Positions 54,574-63,541 of a stretch of DNA of 64,000 nt are shown here, piece by piece (position 1 is the stretch's first letter; the number at the start of each line of letters is the position of its first letter). Under the pieces are notes generated by a model. The model saw only the letters and a list, made by a program, of their open reading frames with translations, did not search any database and was not told the DNA's origin. The position numbers and the translations under genes are program-made. Where the stretch lies: NCBI RefSeq assembly GCF_005405925.1, contig NZ_BJHV01000001.1, forward strand, positions 9,114,001 through 9,178,000, given 5' to 3'. Source of the DNA: Streptomyces antimycoticus (lineage in GTDB: Bacteria; Actinomycetota; Actinomycetes; Streptomycetales; Streptomycetaceae).

Positions 54574-56367
54574 ATGGGCCGCAGATCGCGCCGGCGCCTC
54601 GGCGCCTGGCTGGCAGCCGTGCTGTCTCTTGTCGCCACCCTCGCCGTGACCGGCCCCGCCCCGGCGCGGGCCGATGTGGTCAACCCCCGTCAGCAGTGGC
54701 TGCGCGACTCCCAGGCGGGCCTCTTCCTGCACTGGGGTATGCGCACCTCGCCCGGCTACACCAGTTGCTCCGCCTGGGAGAAGGCGGTCACCGACGGCGG
54801 CTGGAAGGCCGATTACTGGGTGGCCGAGGCCAAGAAGCTGCACGCCTCCTACCTGGTGCTGGCCTCCTTCCACAGCCGTCTGGGCTACGCGCGGGCCTGG
54901 CCGTCCGCCGTCCCCGGAAGCTGCTCCACGAAGCGGGACTTCCTCGGCGAGCTGATCGAGGCGGCGAACGCCGAGGGGCTGAAGGTCATGCTCTATATGA
55001 CCGACGACCCGCAGTGGCATGCCGAGGGCGGCCATGAATGGCTCGACTCGGCGGCCTACTCGGCCTACAAGGGTCATGACGTCGACCTGACCACGCGCGA
55101 CGGCTTCGGCGAGTACTCCTACGACAACTTCGTGGAAGTGATGCGGAAGTACCCGAAGCTGTCCGGGTTCTGGATCGACAACGACAACGACTACTGGATC
55201 GACCACGGGCTCTACGAGAAGATCCGTGCCGACCGTCCCGGCTGGCTGCTGAGCAACAACAACGAAGACACGCCGATCATGGACACGGTCAGCAATGAGC
55301 AGAAGACCGGGATGACCCCGGCCTACGACTATCCCCAGGCCATCTGGACCCCGCAGCCCCGGCTCACCGAAGCCTGCTTCAAGCTGCCCAGCAGCGGGGC
55401 CTGGTGGTACAGCGGCACCGACTCGGCGGTGGACCACGGACTCACCCTCGGACGGCTGATCAGCAACTCCGGATCTTCCGTCAAATCGCTCATGGCCGAA
55501 ACCGCCCAGGTGAACGGGCGGTTCCCCAGCAAACAGGAAGCCTTCAACAACTACGCCAAGAGCTACCTCGACAAGATCTGGGGGTCGCTGGGCGGCACCG
55601 AGGGCGGTGGCTACTCCTACGGCGGACTGCGGCCCGGCGCCTGGAACGACGGCGCCCACGGGGTGACCACGGTGAGCAAGGCCGACCCCGACCGCCACTT
55701 CGTCCACGTCCTGACCAGGCCCTCGGGCTCCACGCTGACCGTGCGGGACAACGGCTACAAGGTGACCGGCGTCACCGACTTCCGCACCGGCAAGAAGCTG
55801 AACTTCCGCCAGAGCGACGGCACGATCACCATCTCCGGCATCACCGGCTGGGATCCGTACGACACCGTCCTCGCGGTCCGCACCGACGGCCGCCAGGGTG
55901 TCGTTCCGGCCAGTTCGGTCACCGCGAGCGCCAGTGTCTCCGCGAGCGGCCACCCCGCCTCCTCCGTGCTCGACGGCGATCCGGAGACCTACTGGGACAA
56001 CGCCACCACCCTGCCCGCCTCGGTCACTTTCGATCTGCGGTCCGCCAAGAGCCTCCGCTATCTGGCGGTGAACCAGCGGGAGTGGTCGGTCTCCTACGCC
56101 CGCTCCGACACCGAGCAGTCCGCCCGCATCCGCGACTACCAGGTGCAGGTCTCCGGCGACGGCCGCGACTGGGGCAGCCCGGTGGCCGGCGGAACGCTGC
56201 CCAGCGCCCGCGGGGTGGCGTTCATCGACATCCCCGCCACCACCAAGCGCTATGTCCGGCTCACGGTGAACAGCACCTGGGCGGCGGCCACCGACACCAA
56301 GCACTACCGCAAGCTGCTGCTCGACGAAGTGCGCATCGGCACCGCCTACCCCAGCAGCGGCTCATGA
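54574..56367 (+). CDS. Secreted GH29 alpha-L-fucosidase with C-terminal CBM32-like domain
   Basis: A 597-residue secreted enzyme. Signal peptide about 1-34 (ends PAPARAD). The GH29 barrel (about 38-430) begins RQQWLRDSQAGLFLHWGMRT and contains AEAKKLHASYLVLASFH and the nucleophile region GFWIDNDNDYW. A C-terminal F5/8-type (CBM32-like) module (about 450-592) has SVLDGDPETYWDNATT and LAVNQREWSVSYARSD. Start has AGAAGGAG upstream. Some GH29-like proteins of this secreted type have other substrates, so fucose specificity is not assured. Confidence 0.87.
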   Translation: MGRRSRRRLGAWLAAVLSLVATLAVTGPAPARADVVNPRQQWLRDSQAGLFLHWGMRTSPGYTSCSAWEKAVTDGGWKADYWVAEAKKLHASYLVLASFHSRLGYARAWPSAVPGSCSTKRDFLGELIEAANAEGLKVMLYMTDDPQWHAEGGHEWLDSAAYSAYKGHDVDLTTRDGFGEYSYDNFVEVMRKYPKLSGFWIDNDNDYWIDHGLYEKIRADRPGWLLSNNNEDTPIMDTVSNEQKTGMTPAYDYPQAIWTPQPRLTEACFKLPSSGAWWYSGTDSAVDHGLTLGRLISNSGSSVKSLMAETAQVNGRFPSKQEAFNNYAKSYLDKIWGSLGGTEGGGYSYGGLRPGAWNDGAHGVTTVSKADPDRHFVHVLTRPSGSTLTVRDNGYKVTGVTDFRTGKKLNFRQSDGTITISGITGWDPYDTVLAVRTDGRQGVVPASSVTASASVSASGHPASSVLDGDPETYWDNATTLPASVTFDLRSAKSLRYLAVNQREWSVSYARSDTEQSARIRDYQVQVSGDGRDWGSPVAGGTLPSARGVAFIDIPATTKRYVRLTVNSTWAAATDTKHYRKLLLDEVRIGTAYPSSGS

Positions 56368-56524
56368 CCCCGTCCCCGACGACGACGCCATCGACCATCG
56401 CGGACGACAGCACCACCCCCGACGGCGGGGCGCTGCGGATCCGGACCGCCGACCGACGGTCCGACTGACGGTCCATCCCGTCCCGTTGACCAATCCCCAC
56501 CCAGATGGAAGGCAGGTCGAAGCC

Positions 56525-56668
56525 ATGAACGACACCACACCGCACACGGCACCCGAGGCGACGGACCGGACCCGTACGGACGCCGGGGAAACCGCCTGGC
56601 AGACGCCCGACTACGTGGTCGTGGAGACCGCGCTGGAGGTCACCGCCTACTCGCTGAACGCCCGCTGA
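56525..56668 (+). CDS. pqqA: PQQ precursor peptide
   Basis: A 47-residue peptide ending WQTPDYVVVETALEVTAYS plus four residues. Glu38 and Tyr42 have the invariant E-x3-Y spacing that PqqE joins to build PQQ. The N-terminal half is Thr/Pro-rich and longer than proteobacterial PqqA. Ten bases separate it from pqqB. Strong context: pqqBCDE follow. Confidence 0.92.
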   Translation: MNDTTPHTAPEATDRTRTDAGETAWQTPDYVVVETALEVTAYSLNAR

Positions 56669-56678
56669 GCTCCCCGCC

Positions 56679-57593
56679 ATGCGCGTGCGCGTGCTCGGCA
56701 CCGCGGCGGGTGGCGGCGTACCCCAGTGGAACTGCGCGTGCCCCGGATGCTCCGGGGCACGCGCTCACCCGGGGTGGCGCCGCCGCCATGCCTCGCTCGC
56801 CGTCCAGGCCGCCGAAGGCCGCTGGTATCTGGTCAACGCCACCCCCGACCTCGGCGAACAGGTCGAGGACTGCCCCGAGCTGCACCCCGGGCCCGAACCG
56901 CGCCGGACCCCGCTGGCCGGGGTGATCCTCACCGACGCCGAACTCGACCACACCCTCGGCATCGCGCGGCTGCGCGAGGCGGACGGCATCGAGATCGTGG
57001 CCACCGCCCCGGTGCGGCACGCCCTGCTGACCGGGCTCCATCTGGGCGAGGTCCTCACTCCCTACGCCCGGCTGGACTGGCGCCCCCTCGACCCCGGGGA
57101 CCGGCCGCTCGCCGAGGACTCGCCGCTGGCCGTCGGCGCCGTCCCCGTCTCCGCCAAACGCCCCCGCTACGCGGCCGGACGGGGCGCCCCGGACGACGAC
57201 GCCCCGGACGAGGACGCCTGGGTGGTCGCCCTGCGGCTGACCGACCGCACCAGCGGCCGCTCCCTTCTCTACGCCCCCGCGCTCGCCGCCTGGCCCGATG
57301 CGTTCCAGCGCGCGGCCGAGAGCGCTGACCACGTCATCGTCGACGGCACGTTCTGGTCCGACGACGAGCCCCTCACCAGCGGCTTCGGCTCGCGCACCGC
57401 CACCGCCATGGGGCATCTGCCGATTGACGGACCCGGCGGCACGGCGCGGCGGCTCGCCGCACTCGAAGCGCGCACCCTGTACACCCACCTCAACAACACC
57501 AACCCCCTCAACGACCCGGCCGCGCCCCAGCACACGGTGCTGCGGGAGCTGGGCGTCGAGGTGGCCGCCGACGGGATGGTGATCGACCTGTGA
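56679..57593 (+). CDS. pqqB: PQQ biosynthesis protein PqqB
   Basis: A 304-residue metallo-beta-lactamase-fold protein. MRVRVLGTAAGGGVPQWNCA with CPGC (zinc site), ILTDAELDHTLGI for metal ligands and the family hallmark LYTHLNNTNPLND. PqqB hydroxylates the Glu-Tyr-derived intermediate. The ATG of pqqC overlaps its stop. Confidence 0.95.
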   Translation: MRVRVLGTAAGGGVPQWNCACPGCSGARAHPGWRRRHASLAVQAAEGRWYLVNATPDLGEQVEDCPELHPGPEPRRTPLAGVILTDAELDHTLGIARLREADGIEIVATAPVRHALLTGLHLGEVLTPYARLDWRPLDPGDRPLAEDSPLAVGAVPVSAKRPRYAAGRGAPDDDAPDEDAWVVALRLTDRTSGRSLLYAPALAAWPDAFQRAAESADHVIVDGTFWSDDEPLTSGFGSRTATAMGHLPIDGPGGTARRLAALEARTLYTHLNNTNPLNDPAAPQHTVLRELGVEVAADGMVIDL

Positions 57594-58297
57594 GCACCCC
57601 ACGGACACGTCTTGAGGAGCGGCTGCGCGCGGTCGCGCAGGAGCGCTACCACGACCGCCACCCCTTCAACGTACGGATGCACGCGGGCGAGCTCACTCCT
57701 GCCGAACTGCGCCGCTGGATCCTCAACCGCTTCCACTACCAGCGCCATATCCCCATCAAGGACGCGCTGATCACCGCCAAACTCGACACCGCGCGGCTGC
57801 GCCGGATGTGGCTGCGGCGCATCCAGGACCACGACGGCGCCGCCGACGGCGAGGGCGGCATCGAGCGATGGCTGCGGCTCGGCGAGGCCGCCGGCCTGGA
57901 CCGGGAGCGGCTGCTGTCCGGTGCCGAGGTGGTGCCCGCGGTGCGGCTGGCGGTCGACGGCTACGTCAACTTCTGCCGGTTGCGCGGCCCGCTGGAAGCC
58001 GTCGCCGCCTCGCTCACCGAGCTGTCCGCGCCCGGCATCATGCTCACCCGTATCGACGCCTTCGAGCGGTACTACCCCTGGATCGAGCGCGAGGGCCTGG
58101 CCTACTTCCGCAACCGGGTCGACCAGGGGCGCCGGGACAGCACCGAGGCGCTCGACCTGGTCCTGACCTGGGCGCGGACCCCCGAGGACGAGGACCGCGC
58201 GGTGGCGGCGCTCACCTTCAAATGCGATGTGCTGTGGTCGCTGCTGGACGCGGTCGAGCACGCCGACACCAAGGACGGCCCAGGGGAGGGGGCATGA
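57590..58297 (+). CDS. pqqC: Pyrroloquinoline-quinone synthase
   Basis: A 235-residue helical cofactor-independent oxidase that performs the last ring closure and oxidation. Conserved blocks: YHDRHPFNVRMHAGELTP, RRWILNRFHYQRHIPIKDA, MWLRRIQDHDG and ALTFKCDVLWSLLDAVE. The start, ATG or GTG at the overlap with pqqB, is GTG. Overlaps pqqD by four bases. Confidence 0.95.
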   Translation: MSTPRTRLEERLRAVAQERYHDRHPFNVRMHAGELTPAELRRWILNRFHYQRHIPIKDALITAKLDTARLRRMWLRRIQDHDGAADGEGGIERWLRLGEAAGLDRERLLSGAEVVPAVRLAVDGYVNFCRLRGPLEAVAASLTELSAPGIMLTRIDAFERYYPWIEREGLAYFRNRVDQGRRDSTEALDLVLTWARTPEDEDRAVAALTFKCDVLWSLLDAVEHADTKDGPGEGA

Positions 58298-58668
58298 CCG
58301 CTGCCGACACCCCGCCCGCCCTGGACACCTCAGCCCCGGACACCCCGCCCGCCCCGGACACCCCGCCCGCTCCGGACACCCCGGTCGCCCCGGACACCTT
58401 CTCAGCCGCCCCGGCCGGATGGCGGCCCGCGCTGGCGCCCGCCGTGAGCCTGCGCCACGACCGGGTGCGTGACGCCGATCTGCTGGTGCTGCCCGAGCGG
58501 GTGGTGGTGCTGCAGGGCAGCGCCGCACGCATCCTGCGGCTGTGCGACGGCGACCGCGACCTCGACGCCATCGTGGCGGAGCTCATGAGCCGCTTCCCCG
58601 GCGCGCCCGTGGCCGAGGACGTGCCCGCCTTCCTCGGCCGGATGCGTACGGAGGGCTGGGTCCGATGA
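58294..58668 (+). CDS. pqqD: PQQ peptide chaperone with repeat-rich N-terminus
   Basis: A 124-residue protein. The last 85 residues are a normal PqqD: PAVSLRHDRVRDADLLVLPE, ILRLCDGDRDLDAIVAEL and FLGRMRTEGWV. PqqD binds PqqA and presents it to PqqE. The first 40 residues are an extra Pro-rich tail with repeated APDTPP units encoded by 15-base repeats, absent from standard PqqD. ATGA overlaps on both sides. Confidence 0.93.
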   Translation: MTAADTPPALDTSAPDTPPAPDTPPAPDTPVAPDTFSAAPAGWRPALAPAVSLRHDRVRDADLLVLPERVVVLQGSAARILRLCDGDRDLDAIVAELMSRFPGAPVAEDVPAFLGRMRTEGWVR

Positions 58669-59771
58669 CCGCCGCGCCCCGCCCCTGGGCCCTGCTCGCC
58701 GAGCTCACCCACGGCTGCCCGCTGCACTGCCCCTACTGCTCCAACCCGCTGGAGCTGGTCCGCCGCTCGCGGGAGCTGTCCACCGCCGAGTGGACGGAGG
58801 TGATGCGCCGGGCCGGGGAGTTCGGCGTGGTGCACACCCATCTCTCCGGCGGGGAACCGCTGTTGCGCCGCGATCTGGCCGAGATCGTCACCGCCGCCGA
58901 GTCCGCCGAGATCTACACCCAGCTCGTCACCAGCGGGGTGGGACTGGACGAGGCCCGGCTGGCCGACCTGATCGCCGCCGGGCTGCGCAGCGTCCAGCTC
59001 TCCCTGCAGCACGCCGATCCGGCGGCCTCCGACCGGATCGCCGGGTACCGCTCCTTCGCCGCCAAGGAGCGGGCCGCGGCCCTGGTGCGCAAGGCCGGTC
59101 TGCCGCTCGGGATCAATGTCGTCCTGCACCGCGACAACCTCGACGCGCTCGACGCCATCATCCAGCGCGGCCTGGACTGGGGCGCCGACCGGATCGAGCT
59201 GGCCAACACCCAGTTCTACGGCTGGGCGCTGCGCAACCGCGACGCCCTGCTGCCCAGCCGCGATCAGCTCGCCCGGGCGCGGGAGACGGTCGAGCACCGG
59301 CGGCAGCGGCTGGACGGCACCGTCGACCTGGTGTGGGTCGTGCCCGACTACTTCGACGGTGTCGCCAAGCCCTGCATGGGCGGCTGGGGCGCGGTGTCGC
59401 TGACCGTCGCACCCGACGGCACCGCGCTGCCCTGCCCCGCCGCCGCGAGCCTGCCGGACCTGGCCCCGCCCAATGTGCGCGACCACACCCTGGAGTGGAT
59501 CTGGGACCACTCCACCGCCTTCAACCGCTACCGGGGCGAGGAGTGGATGCGGGAGCCGTGCCGCACCTGCTCCCGCCGCGCGGAGGACTTCGGCGGCTGT
59601 CGCTGCCAGGCGTACGCCCTGACCGGCGACGCCGCCCGCACCGATCCGGCCTGTGCGCTCGCCCCGGAGCACGGCGTGATCCGCGCGCTGACGGACACCG
59701 GGCAGCGGGCCGGAGCGCGGGCCCCGGCGCGGACCGGCGGCTATGTGTACCGCAAGCCCGGAGGAGGGTGA
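58665..59771 (+). CDS. pqqE: PQQ radical SAM peptide cyclase
   Basis: A 368-residue radical SAM/SPASM enzyme. Cluster cysteines C18-x3-C22-x2-C25 in HGCPLHCPYCSNPLEL. HLSGGEPLLRRDL follows, and the C-terminal SPASM cysteines lie in PDGTALPCPA and CRTCSRRAEDFGGCRC. PqqE forms the carbon-carbon bond between Glu and Tyr of PqqA. It closes the operon. Confidence 0.95.
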   Translation: MTAAPRPWALLAELTHGCPLHCPYCSNPLELVRRSRELSTAEWTEVMRRAGEFGVVHTHLSGGEPLLRRDLAEIVTAAESAEIYTQLVTSGVGLDEARLADLIAAGLRSVQLSLQHADPAASDRIAGYRSFAAKERAAALVRKAGLPLGINVVLHRDNLDALDAIIQRGLDWGADRIELANTQFYGWALRNRDALLPSRDQLARARETVEHRRQRLDGTVDLVWVVPDYFDGVAKPCMGGWGAVSLTVAPDGTALPCPAAASLPDLAPPNVRDHTLEWIWDHSTAFNRYRGEEWMREPCRTCSRRAEDFGGCRCQAYALTGDAARTDPACALAPEHGVIRALTDTGQRAGARAPARTGGYVYRKPGGG

Positions 59772-59861
59772 GGCCGGGCGCGGTTTGGCGCATACGCCTC
59801 CGCTTCCGTAAAGTTTCGCCGTTGTCCAGGGGAACAGGCGAACCAGAAAGCGGCAGCGGCG

Positions 59862-61340
59862 ATGACGGTGATAGACGAAGGCCGGGCCGAACGGGCGGCG
59901 GCCGAGGAGCTGGGCATCGACCCGGAGCGGCTGGCGACCTGTCTGAGCGTCCTCGCGGAACTCGACCGGCTACCGGTCGACCACCCTGACGCGATCATGG
60001 TCCGCCGGGCCACCTCCGGCATCTACCGCAGTGTGAAGCAGCGCAGGCGCCAGGAGCGGCGAGCGGCGAAGACCGCCCATGACAAGGCCGTGACCGAGGC
60101 CACCGCCACCGGCGCCGCCGACCGGATCGACGACGAGACACTGGGCCGCGCGCTCAGCAGCTCCGTCTCCACCGAGATCGCGGGCATCCTGGCGCGCCCC
60201 CGCTCCTGCTATGTCTGCAAGACCCGGTTCGTCGAGGTCGACGCCTTCTACCACCAGCTGTGCCGCGACTGCGCCGCCGAGAACCGGGCCCGCCGCGACG
60301 CCCGCACCGACCTCACCGGTCGCCGCGCCCTGCTCACCGGCGGCCGGGCGAAGATCGGCATGTATATCGCGCTGCGGCTGCTGCGCGACGGCGCGCACAC
60401 CACCGTCACCACCCGCTTCCCGGGCGACGCCATCCGCCGCTTCAAGGCCATGCCGGACAGCGGGGAGTGGCTGCACCGGCTCAAGGTCGTCGGCATCGAT
60501 CTGCGCGACCCCGCCCAGGTCATCGCGCTGGCCGACGAGGTCGGCGCCGCGGGCCCGCTGGACATACTGATCAACAACGCCGCCCAGACCGTCCGCCGCA
60601 CACCCCAGGCGTACGCGGAGCTGATAGCGGGCGAGTCGGCGCCGCTCCCGGCCGGGGAGCTCCCCGAGTCCCTGGTCCTCGGCGCCTTCGGCAGCGGCGC
60701 CCAGGCGGCGTTGCCTGCGCCCCGCACGCCTCAGGACGGCGCTCTCACTCCGCAGGACCTCACCGCCCTCGCCCTCACCAGCGGCTCCGCCTCTCCGGCC
60801 CGGATCGAGGCCGGGACCGCGATCGACGCGGGCGGGCTGGTGCCGGACCTGGACCCGACCAACACCTGGGTGCAGCGGGTCAACGAGGTGGACCCGGTCG
60901 AGATGCTCGAGGTCCAGCTCTGCAATGAGACGGCGCCGTTCATCCTGGTGAGCCGGCTGCGCCCGGCGATGGCCGCCTCGCCCGCCCGGCGCAAGTACGT
61001 GGTCAACGTCTCCGCGATGGAGGGCAAGTTCGGCCGGGGCTACAAGGGCGCGGGCCATCCGCACACCAACATGGCCAAGGCCGCGCTGAACATGCTGACC
61101 CGCACCAGCGCACGCGAGATGTTCGAGGCCGACGCCATCCTGATGACGAGCGTCGACACCGGATGGATCACCGACGAGCGCCCGCACCCGGAGAAGATGC
61201 GGCTGGCGGCCGAGGGCTTTCACGCCCCCCTCGACCTGGTGGACGGCGCGGCGCGGGTCTACGACCCGATCGTCCGGGGCGAGGCGGGCGAGGACCTCTT
61301 CGGCTGCTTCCTGAAGGACTACGCCCCGACGTCCTGGTAG
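59862..61340 (+). CDS. Zinc-ribbon SDR-family protein with altered YxxxK
   Basis: A 492-residue protein. A helical N-terminus (1-105) is followed by a Cys-rich knuckle (CYVC ... CRDC, about 113-137) and an SDR domain from ALLTGGRAKIGMYIALRLLR, with INNAAQTVRRTP and VVNVSAMEGKFGRG. The catalytic-Tyr position reads T in HPHTNMAKAALNML, so YxxxK is TxxxK. This may mark a non-classical family rather than decay, since everything else is intact. Role unknown. It stands 90 bases after pqqE. Confidence 0.85.
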   Translation: MTVIDEGRAERAAAEELGIDPERLATCLSVLAELDRLPVDHPDAIMVRRATSGIYRSVKQRRRQERRAAKTAHDKAVTEATATGAADRIDDETLGRALSSSVSTEIAGILARPRSCYVCKTRFVEVDAFYHQLCRDCAAENRARRDARTDLTGRRALLTGGRAKIGMYIALRLLRDGAHTTVTTRFPGDAIRRFKAMPDSGEWLHRLKVVGIDLRDPAQVIALADEVGAAGPLDILINNAAQTVRRTPQAYAELIAGESAPLPAGELPESLVLGAFGSGAQAALPAPRTPQDGALTPQDLTALALTSGSASPARIEAGTAIDAGGLVPDLDPTNTWVQRVNEVDPVEMLEVQLCNETAPFILVSRLRPAMAASPARRKYVVNVSAMEGKFGRGYKGAGHPHTNMAKAALNMLTRTSAREMFEADAILMTSVDTGWITDERPHPEKMRLAAEGFHAPLDLVDGAARVYDPIVRGEAGEDLFGCFLKDYAPTSW

Positions 61341-61398
61341 TGCCGGGGCGCCGTGGGCCCTAGCGGTTACGTCTCGTCCGGCGCGGTCCTGCGTGGCG

Positions 61399-62661
61399 TC
61401 AGGCGTTCGCCTTTCCGTCCGCCGCCGAGGTGCGGCGGACGGGAGAGATGCCGAAGCGGCGGGCCAGGCGCCGCAGGCGGGCGCGGGCGGAGGCCCGGCC
61501 GCGCTCCCAGAAGCGGGCGAACCGGCTCGCGCGCAGCTCCTCGAAGAGCTCGTCGTAGCGGTGCGCGAGCGGCGCGGGGTCGTAGGCGCGGGAGCTCTCC
61601 AGGGCGGCCTCCGCCATCGCCTGCCGGGCCGGGGCGTCGGCCATCAGCTCCATCAGGGCGCTCGCCAGCGCCTCCTTGTCCCCGGTGGGGACGAGCCGCC
61701 CGGTGACCCCGTCCTCAATGATCTCGGCGGGGCCGAGCGGGCAGTCGGTGCTCACCACCGGCACCCCGCAGCGCATGGCCTCCACGATCGTCATCCCGAA
61801 CGACTCGGCGTCCGAGGCGACCGCGACCAGCGACGCCTTCGCGAACTCCTCCTCGATGGGGGAGTAGGACCCCATCAGCTCCGCGCTCCCGGACAGGCCC
61901 AGCCGCTCGATGCGCTCCGCGAGCCGCTCCTTCTCCGCGCCCCCGCCGTAGATCCGCAGCCGCCAGGCCGGGAACTTGGCCGTGACCTCCGCGAAGGCGT
62001 CGATGAGCAGGTCGAAGCGCTTGCCGCGGACCAGCCGCCCGGCCGCCGCGATCACCGGCGTGGTGCCCTCGGAGGGGGCGACGGCCGGTTCGGGGACGCT
62101 GTTGGGTATCGCCAGGGTCCGCACTCCCGGCAACGGCATCTTCTTGCGGTAGATCGCGGCGTCCGCCTCGGTCGTGGTGACGATGGCGTCCAGCAGCCGG
62201 TAGTGCGGGGTCAGCTCCCGCCGCAGCTTCTTGCTGTGCGCCTCGTACCGCAGATGCTCCTGGGCGATGCGCAGCGCCCGGCGGGGGGCGAAGCGGGATA
62301 TGTAGACGTTCACGCCCGGCCGAGTGCCGATGATCACATCGGCGGGGCAGCCGCGCAGATACTCCGCGGCCCGTGTGTCGATCAGGCGGTTGTACTGGTG
62401 GTGCCGCTTCTCGGCGGCCGGGAAGTCCCGGCTGGCCTCGAAGAACAGCGGGTCCTTCGCGTCCGCGCTCTCCGGACGCGTGTCCACCAGGGGGACCAGC
62501 CGCACCCGGGGGTCGAGGGCGAAACGCGGCGTCTCGCGATGCCGCATCATCGAGACGATCTCCACCTCGTGGCGGTCGGCGAGCGCCGTCGCGAGATTCA
62601 TCGTCGTCCGGATCGTTCCGCCGATCCCGTAGGCGTTGTGCAGCAGGAATGCGATCTTCAT
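61399..62661 (-). CDS. GT4-family glycosyltransferase
   Basis: A 420-residue GT-B enzyme. N-terminal GGTIRTTMNLATALADRHEV, middle AAGRLVRGKRFDLLIDAFAE, the donor-binding ESFGMTIVEAMRCGVPVVST with its E-x7-E pattern, and a basic C-terminal tail (ARARLRRLARRFG). Likely cytoplasmic-face glycan or teichoic-acid assembly; acceptor unknown. Single gene. Confidence 0.92.
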   Translation of the reverse strand: MKIAFLLHNAYGIGGTIRTTMNLATALADRHEVEIVSMMRHRETPRFALDPRVRLVPLVDTRPESADAKDPLFFEASRDFPAAEKRHHQYNRLIDTRAAEYLRGCPADVIIGTRPGVNVYISRFAPRRALRIAQEHLRYEAHSKKLRRELTPHYRLLDAIVTTTEADAAIYRKKMPLPGVRTLAIPNSVPEPAVAPSEGTTPVIAAAGRLVRGKRFDLLIDAFAEVTAKFPAWRLRIYGGGAEKERLAERIERLGLSGSAELMGSYSPIEEEFAKASLVAVASDAESFGMTIVEAMRCGVPVVSTDCPLGPAEIIEDGVTGRLVPTGDKEALASALMELMADAPARQAMAEAALESSRAYDPAPLAHRYDELFEELRASRFARFWERGRASARARLRRLARRFGISPVRRTSAADGKANA

Positions 62662-62836
62662 GCGGTATTTTCTCCGGCCGGTTGCATCCCCGGGGTGAGT
62701 TCCCCCCGGAACGTAACGGACACCTTCTCCCGGCCCGGTAAGCCCGTCGCGTGAAGAAGGTGAGAGCGGGGTAAGAAGCCCCGTTCAGGACCCCCACCCG
62801 GGACAGGCACCTCTGTGGCCTTGGCAGACTCGGGGT

Positions 62837-63541
62837 GTGACCAACACCGTGCTGCTCGCCGAGGACGACCGTGCCATCCGCCAGGCGCTGGAACGCGCCC
62901 TGACCCTGGAGGGGTACCGCGTCACCGCCGTACCCGACGGGATAGAGGCGCTGGCGGCCATCCACCGCGAGCGCCCGGACGTGGTCGTCCTCGATGTGAT
63001 GATGCCGGGCGTGGACGGGCTGCAGGTGTGCCGGGTGCTGCGCGCCGAGGGGGACCGGACCCCCATCCTGATGCTCACCGCGCGGGTCGAGACCGCCGAC
63101 CGGATCGAGGGGCTGGACGCCGGGGCGGACGACTACGTGGCCAAGCCCTTCGAGGTCGAGGAGGTCTTCGCCCGGCTGCGCGCACTGCTGCGCCGCGCCG
63201 CCCCCGCCGAGCCGCCCGCACCGGAGGACGCCGCCATCGACGGCGTGCTGGAGGTCGCGGATCTGCACCTGGACTCCTCGGCGCGCCGGGTCTGGCGCGG
63301 CGGTACCGAGCTGGAGCTGACCCGCACCGAATTCGACCTGCTGGAGCTGCTGGCGCGCAACGCGGGCATCGTCTTGGACCACACCACCATCTACGCCCGC
63401 ATCTGGGGCTACGACTTCGGCCCCGGATCGAAGAACCTCGCCGTCTACATCGGCTATCTGCGCCGCAAGGTCGATCCGGAGGGGCGTACCCCGCTGATCC
63501 ATACGGTCCGCGGAGTCGGTTACACCCTGCGAGAGGAGTAA
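62837..63541 (+). CDS. OmpR-family response regulator
   Basis: A 234-residue regulator. Receiver domain with acidic pair D10/D11, phosphorylation site D53 in VVVLDVMMPGVDGL and the switch Lys in VAKPFEVEEVF. C-terminal winged helix (about 135-232) with LTRTEFDLLELLARN and VDPEGRTPLIHTVRGVGY. GTG start. Its stop overlaps the kinase ATG by one base, so the pair is coupled. The order and sequence are MprA/MprB-like, which suggests envelope stress, but this is tentative. Confidence 0.95.
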   Translation: MTNTVLLAEDDRAIRQALERALTLEGYRVTAVPDGIEALAAIHRERPDVVVLDVMMPGVDGLQVCRVLRAEGDRTPILMLTARVETADRIEGLDAGADDYVAKPFEVEEVFARLRALLRRAAPAEPPAPEDAAIDGVLEVADLHLDSSARRVWRGGTELELTRTEFDLLELLARNAGIVLDHTTIYARIWGYDFGPGSKNLAVYIGYLRRKVDPEGRTPLIHTVRGVGYTLREE

